Notes under the pieces: model-generated
Database searches by the model: none
What the model was told of the DNA's origin: nothing
Seen by the model: the letters and a program-made list of their open reading frames with translations, nothing else
In this document: positions 6,237 to 10,804 of the stretch, one piece after another
Position numbering within the stretch: the first letter of the stretch is position 1
Layout of the letters: every line of letters starts with the position of its first letter
Translations under genes and position numbers: made by a program
Assembly (NCBI GenBank): GCA_012965455.1
Contig: DTSG01000308.1
Location: forward strand, 1-10,804
Origin: Planctomycetaceae bacterium
Lineage (GTDB): Bacteria; Planctomycetota; Planctomycetia; Pirellulales; Pirellulaceae
Direction of reading: 5' to 3'
Length of the DNA: 10,804 bases

Positions 6237-8951
6237 ATGTGCTCGGCAACATCATTCAACACTAAAAATATAACTCTGCGGTTACAGTTCAATAACATCT
6301 GCTGTTGGGCGTTAGTGGCTTGTCTTGCTGCGTTTGCTGGATGTTCACAGTGGCGTTTGCCAAAAATTGATCCCAGCGGTGCTCGATTATTCCAACCGGA
6401 ACAATCTACCACGATTACACATCCCTTCCGCGATACCGAACTAGTAGGTAGCTTTCCCAACCCATTTCCGCAGCCCGCTTTTCAAAAACCTGCGCCACCC
6501 GCATCAATTGCAGAATCTGAAAATAGATTCAACTCGCAACAACCGCTATCGGCAGCAGCCAGCCAATCAGCCCGCCCAGGCAGCCTGTGGATATCGTCAA
6601 AAGTAATAGCTGCACCCGTGGGCAGCGCCGTTGTCCTGAAAGCAGGTCTACGAGGTCGAGAAGGCAAGTTACGGATCGGACGAAAGTTGGAATGGACGAT
6701 TGCGGCAAAACCCGAGGGTAGTCTGGCAAAATTTGAAGCTGCCGGCGGTGGTAACCCCAATGGCTTTCGCTGGTTATTCCCAAAATACGGTACCCAAGTA
6801 ACGGACACTTACGCCCACACTATCTCATCGGAACGCGCTGAACTTGTCCACAATGACACCACAACCCTCATGGACGATGTCACCGTATCACGTGGGGAAA
6901 GTTGGGTCACGATAAGTGCTGAACAAGTCGGTACCACAAAAATCCTAGTTGGAGCGGCGACCGAAACGGAATGGGATAAACAATATCGAGACATCCACGT
7001 GCATTGGATCGATGTCCAATGGAAATTCCCTACATCGCTTTCAATTCCCGCAGGTACACAGCCACTGCTGACGACATCTGTGATACGAAAATCTGACAAC
7101 ACACCACTTACAGATTACATCGTACGATATCGCATCATCAGTAACCGCCAAGCCACCCTATCCACAGCACAAAACAATGAACAGCTAGATTCCATCGACG
7201 TCCACAGCGATCACCTTGGCCAAGCTGCTGTTCGCGTCACGTCTAACCAAACTCAAGCGGGTAGCGTACAAGTGCTCATGGAAATCATCCGACCAGCAAA
7301 TGCGGCGCAACAAACCCCAGATATGATAATCGGCGTTTCTTCCGCACAAGTTACATGGAACGCTCCCGCGCTGAAAATTTCAGCCACGGGGCCAACGACT
7401 ACCGAGATTGGAAAACCGATCCGGTTACAAGTTTCCGTGACTAACCCCGGGAATCAAGTAGCTACAAACGTCACGATGACTCAGATCTTACCATTTGCTG
7501 TCAACGTGGAATCTAGTAACCCCATTGTGAACATCATTGGACGCCAAGCTACCTGGAATCTCGGAGACATCCCACCCCGCACTCAAAAGCAAATTACGGT
7601 CGAATATCAGGCTAATGAAGTTGGTTCGATTGACCATGTACTTACGGTGACCTGCCAAGAGGGGCTCGAGGCATCATCACAAACGGTCACCAAAATAATT
7701 GAATCTCCATTAGAGATCCAAATAACCGGCCCCGAAACTGCCAGCCTCAACGAGATAGTTGAATATCAAATATTGATGCACAATCGATCGAACAGAGCCA
7801 TTGATCGAGTCCAACTGGTACAAACACTTGGCCCCGGATTTATTCATGTCTCACGAACCAACCCACAGGGTAACCCAACCGTACGTAAGGTCGGTTTTCA
7901 AGCGACGAATATCCAACCTGGCCAAACGATGGTTAAGAAACTATCTCTACGAATCACACAATCCGGTAAGCTATGTCATCAACTGCAGGCAACACTCGCA
8001 ACCGGACTCATCATCAATAAGGAAACTTGTGTGCAGGTAACGCCGAACACCAGCACGTCGGACGATTCGCCCAAAGCAGCAACCGACAACCTCGCAGTAG
8101 CGATGAAGGGTCCCCTGCAGTTCGCCAACAACTCGACGAACACACATCGTTTCCGCATCACAAACCAATCCAACAACCCCATCACAAACATCACTATCGA
8201 CGTTTTGTTACCTGCATCTTTGGAATCTCAGTTGGCAAGCGAAGGGCACCGTCGTCAGGGCCAATCTATTATATTGGATGTTTCCACTCTGGCACCCACT
8301 CAATCCCACACGCTCGTAATTCAAAGTTTAGCAACGCAAGAAAGCGATGACGAGACGATTCACTTACGAGTTATTGGGGATGGAATTGAAGTGATCGAAA
8401 AACAAATTGCAATTCAAGTCACAGCGGCAGAGGAAACCAATCCACTTGATCTCTCACCCGACGGTATCAAACCTGCTGCTGAAAATCCACAGCACGACCC
8501 AGCTCCTGATCTCGGTGACCTCGATCAACCCGTCATTCCGGCAGAGCCGGCAATAGCGCCACCAGAACTGCAACTGAAATTAGCGGTTCTTAATGAGCCC
8601 ATTGAAAACGGAAGCCCAAATACGTTTTTTCTGTATTTACAGAACACCGGTAAGTCAGCCGCATCCAATATCGAAATCAAGGTTTCCGCACCCACAGGAA
8701 TGATTATTACTGCAATTAAGCACTCGGCCGCGACAGCACAACAACTCAGCGAGTCCATTGCCGAAGATCAACTCAGTGCGACATTACCCGTTATTCAATC
8801 GCTGGAACCTAACCAAAAAGTCATCCCTTATAAAATACATGTCAAAGCCGTTACGACTGGAGTCCATAAACTCAACGTGGCCGTATCCGCAACTGGACTC
8901 GTCGCGCCAATAACGACAAGTGACACCACTCGAATCCTCGCACCTAATTAG
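6237..8951 (+). CDS. DUF11-repeat lipoprotein, planctomycete cell-envelope type
   Basis: Predicted envelope lipoprotein of 904 residues. The N-terminus has a hydrophobic stretch (about 21-34) and a lipobox-like AFAGC with Cys36; Phe at -3 is unusual but tolerated in some lipoproteins. The mature part starts CSQWRLPKIDPSGARLF, a start I associate with planctomycete DUF11 proteins. A Pro-rich linker follows to about 112. Two Ig-like regions come next (about 115-260 and 262-350). Then there are three DUF11-like beta-sandwich repeats, about 378-485, 491-600 and 617-728, recognisable by VTNPGNQVATNVTMTQILP and VEYQILMHNRSNRAIDRVQL. A second Pro/acidic linker (736-776) leads to a fourth repeat (776-897, LYLQNTGKSAASNIEIKVSA). 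DUF11 repeats are usually extracellular structural or adhesive modules, so a surface scaffold role is inferred. The ATG is the only reasonable start before the signal, and no Shine-Dalgarno sequence precedes it. The next gene starts 51 bases after the stop. Confidence 0.85.
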   Translation: MCSATSFNTKNITLRLQFNNICCWALVACLAAFAGCSQWRLPKIDPSGARLFQPEQSTTITHPFRDTELVGSFPNPFPQPAFQKPAPPASIAESENRFNSQQPLSAAASQSARPGSLWISSKVIAAPVGSAVVLKAGLRGREGKLRIGRKLEWTIAAKPEGSLAKFEAAGGGNPNGFRWLFPKYGTQVTDTYAHTISSERAELVHNDTTTLMDDVTVSRGESWVTISAEQVGTTKILVGAATETEWDKQYRDIHVHWIDVQWKFPTSLSIPAGTQPLLTTSVIRKSDNTPLTDYIVRYRIISNRQATLSTAQNNEQLDSIDVHSDHLGQAAVRVTSNQTQAGSVQVLMEIIRPANAAQQTPDMIIGVSSAQVTWNAPALKISATGPTTTEIGKPIRLQVSVTNPGNQVATNVTMTQILPFAVNVESSNPIVNIIGRQATWNLGDIPPRTQKQITVEYQANEVGSIDHVLTVTCQEGLEASSQTVTKIIESPLEIQITGPETASLNEIVEYQILMHNRSNRAIDRVQLVQTLGPGFIHVSRTNPQGNPTVRKVGFQATNIQPGQTMVKKLSLRITQSGKLCHQLQATLATGLIINKETCVQVTPNTSTSDDSPKAATDNLAVAMKGPLQFANNSTNTHRFRITNQSNNPITNITIDVLLPASLESQLASEGHRRQGQSIILDVSTLAPTQSHTLVIQSLATQESDDETIHLRVIGDGIEVIEKQIAIQVTAAEETNPLDLSPDGIKPAAENPQHDPAPDLGDLDQPVIPAEPAIAPPELQLKLAVLNEPIENGSPNTFFLYLQNTGKSAASNIEIKVSAPTGMIITAIKHSAATAQQLSESIAEDQLSATLPVIQSLEPNQKVIPYKIHVKAVTTGVHKLNVAVSATGLVAPITTSDTTRILAPN

Positions 8952-9002
8952 CTCGTACTCACTACCCACACATATTCTGATTGCAGGAAGACGTGTTGTA
9001 AC

Positions 9003-9374
9003 ATGCCGTGTTGTGTCATTCTTTATCATGAAACACCAGACGACGCTACCGTAGCTTCTCACTTGGATTTCATGCTCCAAGCCAACGATGAGCTACTCAC
9101 ATGGCGGTGGGGTGAAATCCCGCAGGACAACCAAGTGTTCGTCGCCGCGCGGCTGGCCAATCACCGCGTTGAATACTTGACGTTAGAAGGCAAGCTTTCT
9201 GGTAACCGTGGGACCGTCACACGCATCGACCACGGAACCTTTGAGCCGCCCATTGATAACGCTCAGCAGCAGTTTTCGATTCTTATACAGACCACCAAAC
9301 TTCAAGGTGAACTTGTGGCCCAGGCACTTGCCGACGAACAGTGGGAATTTCGTTTTTTTCCCAAGAACCCGTAA
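9003..9374 (+). CDS. Stand-alone LigD 3'-phosphoesterase-like domain protein
   Basis: Single-domain protein of 123 residues resembling the phosphoesterase domain at the N-terminus of bacterial DNA ligase D, which trims 3' ends in non-homologous end joining. The match is by motif order: SHLDFMLQ (19-26) for the LigD HYDLRLE motif, WRWGEIP (34-40) for W..PKGP, NHRVEYLTLEG (53-63) for DHP.EY..FEG, GNRGTV (67-72) for YGGGTV, RIDHGTFE (74-81) for .WDRGTWE, then GELV and a final WEFRF. Metal-site counterparts His20, Asp22, His54 and Tyr58 are present, and His9 may replace the first His. The usual Arg of HYDLRLE is Met24. The start has AGGAAG (8985-8990) 12 bases upstream. It probably shares a transcript with the DUF11 gene, though no functional link is apparent. 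No ligase or polymerase domain is attached. Activity is inferred; it may be a diverged relative of unknown substrate. Confidence 0.7.
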   Translation: MPCCVILYHETPDDATVASHLDFMLQANDELLTWRWGEIPQDNQVFVAARLANHRVEYLTLEGKLSGNRGTVTRIDHGTFEPPIDNAQQQFSILIQTTKLQGELVAQALADEQWEFRFFPKNP

Positions 9375-9397
9375 AACAATCTGTCGCGGGACCCCTA

Positions 9398-10081
9398 CTA
9401 ATCCAAATCTGCGGTGACTTCGACAACATCATCGTCAATAGAAAGTTCACTGACTGATATGTTCTTTTGCTTGTTCTTAATACGTACCTGACTCGGTATC
9501 GTCACGACAGCCACCTCGCGATTGGTCCCCGGCTTCCATTGAAAATCGACGCCCTGACGAGCCATGGCCGATTCAATTTCATCAAACGCTCGCTTCATAC
9601 GGACCGGTATACTACCCGCGTGGACACTCACGATGCGAATCTCAATCGTGTTCGGATCATCTCCTAGTTCAATCCGTACAACGATCGAAATCACCACGGT
9701 AAACCGTGGACGTTCAATCTTAAAATACAACGTCTGTTGGTGTTTTCCCAGCTCTATGCGCGGCTGTTTAATGCCCTCAGGTAAGGCCCTGCTCGATTGA
9801 GGCCCTAATTCCGTAGCCAGCCACGCATTGATTTGCTGCTCACTCACCTCAAGAACCAGTTTATCGCGATGCCATATATCGTCTTTGATGTTGTCAACGG
9901 TTTCTTGCAGCGCTACCAGATGCGGTTGATGCACTTCATTTTCAACAGCCAAGGCGGTTTGGTAATTCAGAGGTACGGTCTGCAATAACCAGAGAATCAA
10001 TAAGCACGCCAACAATATCAACACGGACACTGCGAGCAATATGTGTAAGATCCGCCGCCACCTTTTTTTGATACGTTGCAT
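9398..10081 (-). CDS. Single-pass membrane-anchored hypothetical protein
   Basis: Protein of 227 residues that I cannot assign to a named family. A very basic N-terminus (MQRIKKRWRR) is followed by one strong hydrophobic segment (about 11-33) without a clear signal-peptidase site or lipobox. It should be an inner-membrane anchor with the rest outside the cytoplasm. The outer part has a charged linker (about 44-70), then LVLEVSEQQINAWLATELG (75-93), and alternating hydrophobic segments typical of beta sheet, such as TLYFKIERPRFTVVISIVVR (117-136) and TIEIRIVSVHAGSIPV (145-160). A helix around 162-175 follows, then an acidic end. The strand-helix pattern with a 'not-in-the-loop' NAWL segment loosely recalls YpmS-like anchored proteins, but this is weak. 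The ATG lies 41 bases behind the tyrS stop, with only a distant AAAGG before it, so it is likely read as the second gene of a tyrS transcript. It converges with the 9003-9374 gene across 23 bases. Confidence 0.7.
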   Translation of the reverse strand: MQRIKKRWRRILHILLAVSVLILLACLLILWLLQTVPLNYQTALAVENEVHQPHLVALQETVDNIKDDIWHRDKLVLEVSEQQINAWLATELGPQSSRALPEGIKQPRIELGKHQQTLYFKIERPRFTVVISIVVRIELGDDPNTIEIRIVSVHAGSIPVRMKRAFDEIESAMARQGVDFQWKPGTNREVAVVTIPSQVRIKNKQKNISVSELSIDDDVVEVTADLD

Positions 10082-10122
10082 GACTTACTACAAAGCCTTT
10101 TAAACCGTGAGACGCGAGTTGC

Positions 10123-10804
10123 CTACGCGTTTGCAAATTGTATCAACGCGTATTTCTTTTTTCCACGCCGTAGGACGATCACTGTTTCGCTCGCTAGATC
10201 ACTCGCGGTTAACACATAATCCAATGAATCGATACGGCAATTGTTCACATAGCCACCGCCCTGTTCAATTGCTCGCCGCGCATCACTCCGACTTGTGCAC
10301 AACCCAGATTCGACTAAAGCATCAATCATTGTAAATTCATTGCTACCTAACCGATCTCGACTAGCGGACAGGCTGGGCACATCCGCAAAGATATCCAACA
10401 ACTGACTGTCATCTAAATCATGGATTTCCGATCCAAAGAATATCTCGGTAGCCTGTAGAGCCACTGCAAATCCCTCTGCGCCATGAACATTACGAGTCAC
10501 TTGTTCTGCTAGACACTTCTGGCTCGATCGTAAATGTGGCTCAGCTTGACGAGATTCATCTAGTTTTTGAATCTCCGCCATTTCCAATTCTGTCAAAAAA
10601 CGCAAACACTTGCCTGCATCATCATCGGAAATGTTAACCCAATATTGGTAGAACTTGTATGGGCTTGTCCGTTTGGGATCGAGCCAGATTGCGCCCGATT
10701 CTGTTTTTCCCATTTTTGTTCCGTCAGATCGAGTCAACAATGGACAGGTCATACCTTTGAGGGCAAGTTTATGCATGCGACGACCAAGATCAATCCCAGC
10801 CGTG
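10123..10804 (-). CDS. tyrS: Tyrosyl-tRNA synthetase, C-terminal part (cut by window edge)
   Basis: Class I synthetase that charges tRNA-Tyr with tyrosine using ATP. The frame is open to the right edge; the nine codons before the first in-window ATG (10776) read TAGIDLGRR, which matches the TyrRS segment before the signature loop, so the true start is outside. About half of the roughly 400-420 residue enzyme is here. The KMSKS-class loop appears as KMGKTESGAIWLDPKRTSPY, the form seen in E. coli-type TyrS (KFGKT there), not the KMSKS form of TyrZ-like enzymes. The anticodon-side helical region follows (FYQYWVN, then the LRFLTELEMAEI stretch). The end is an S4-type RNA-binding domain: FTMIDALVESGLCTSRSDAR, GGGYVNNCRI, and the final VLRRGKKKYALIQF. 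The stop is TAG at 10123-10125. The downstream gene starts 41 bases on. Confidence 0.97.
   Translation of the reverse strand, partial: TAGIDLGRRMHKLALKGMTCPLLTRSDGTKMGKTESGAIWLDPKRTSPYKFYQYWVNISDDDAGKCLRFLTELEMAEIQKLDESRQAEPHLRSSQKCLAEQVTRNVHGAEGFAVALQATEIFFGSEIHDLDDSQLLDIFADVPSLSASRDRLGSNEFTMIDALVESGLCTSRSDARRAIEQGGGYVNNCRIDSLDYVLTASDLASETVIVLRRGKKKYALIQFANA

Noticed and set aside
6482..7102. Minus-strand open frames inside the DUF11 gene
   Set aside because: They overlap a long, well-supported coding frame, lack domain content and read like reverse-strand shadows.
8027..8350. Plus-strand 107-codon frame within the DUF11 gene, rich in His, Arg and Ser
   Set aside because: It is an out-of-frame shadow; the main frame continues unbroken through recognisable repeats.
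1..10804. Defence island, prophage, CRISPR array, transposon or tRNA
   Set aside because: No repeat-spacer pattern, transposase or integrase motif, terminal inverted repeat pair or tRNA-like sequence was seen. All long frames are accounted for by housekeeping or envelope-type genes.

Overview
The window looks like ordinary chromosomal DNA of a planctomycete, probably of the Pirellula/Rhodopirellula type. The main grounds are the protein styles. There is a lipoprotein carrying DUF11 repeats whose mature N-terminus reads CSQWRLPKIDPSG. There is a stand-alone small protein resembling the LigD 3'-phosphoesterase domain. Several hypothetical proteins have the layout I associate with planctomycetes. 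Base composition is moderate (about half GC by eye). The assignment rests on recognition from memory, not on a marker gene or a search.

The left part is on the minus strand. It starts with the first ten codons of a probable holB (DNA polymerase III delta' subunit) at the edge, directly behind tmk (thymidylate kinase). Next come an outer-membrane efflux lipoprotein of the TolC/OEP class (786-2840), a small conserved unknown protein (3077-3553) and a large secreted unknown protein (3775-5892). The gaps between the last three are each a little over 200 bases, so they are probably separate transcription units. Only tmk and holB look tightly coupled.

A 344-base divergent intergenic region (5893-6236) separates the secreted protein from the plus-strand DUF11 lipoprotein gene (6237-8951). 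It contains a near-perfect 22-bp palindrome. The lipoprotein gene is followed 51 bases later by the LigD-phosphoesterase-like gene (9003-9374). This converges, across only 23 bases, with a minus-strand gene for a single-pass membrane protein of unknown function (9398-10081). That gene lies 41 bases behind tyrS (tyrosyl-tRNA synthetase), which runs off the right edge and lacks its N-terminal half here.

No obvious pathway joins these genes. Housekeeping functions (dTTP synthesis, replication clamp loading, tyrosine charging) are mixed with cell-envelope proteins (efflux factor, DUF11 lipoprotein, secreted unknown, anchored unknown). I found no tRNA, rRNA, CRISPR, transposase, phage gene, toxin-antitoxin pair or defence cassette. 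I do not see a new multi-gene system. The points most worth a second look are the minimal LigD-like phosphoesterase with one altered active-site position, the large secreted protein of unknown fold, and the palindrome in the divergent promoter region.
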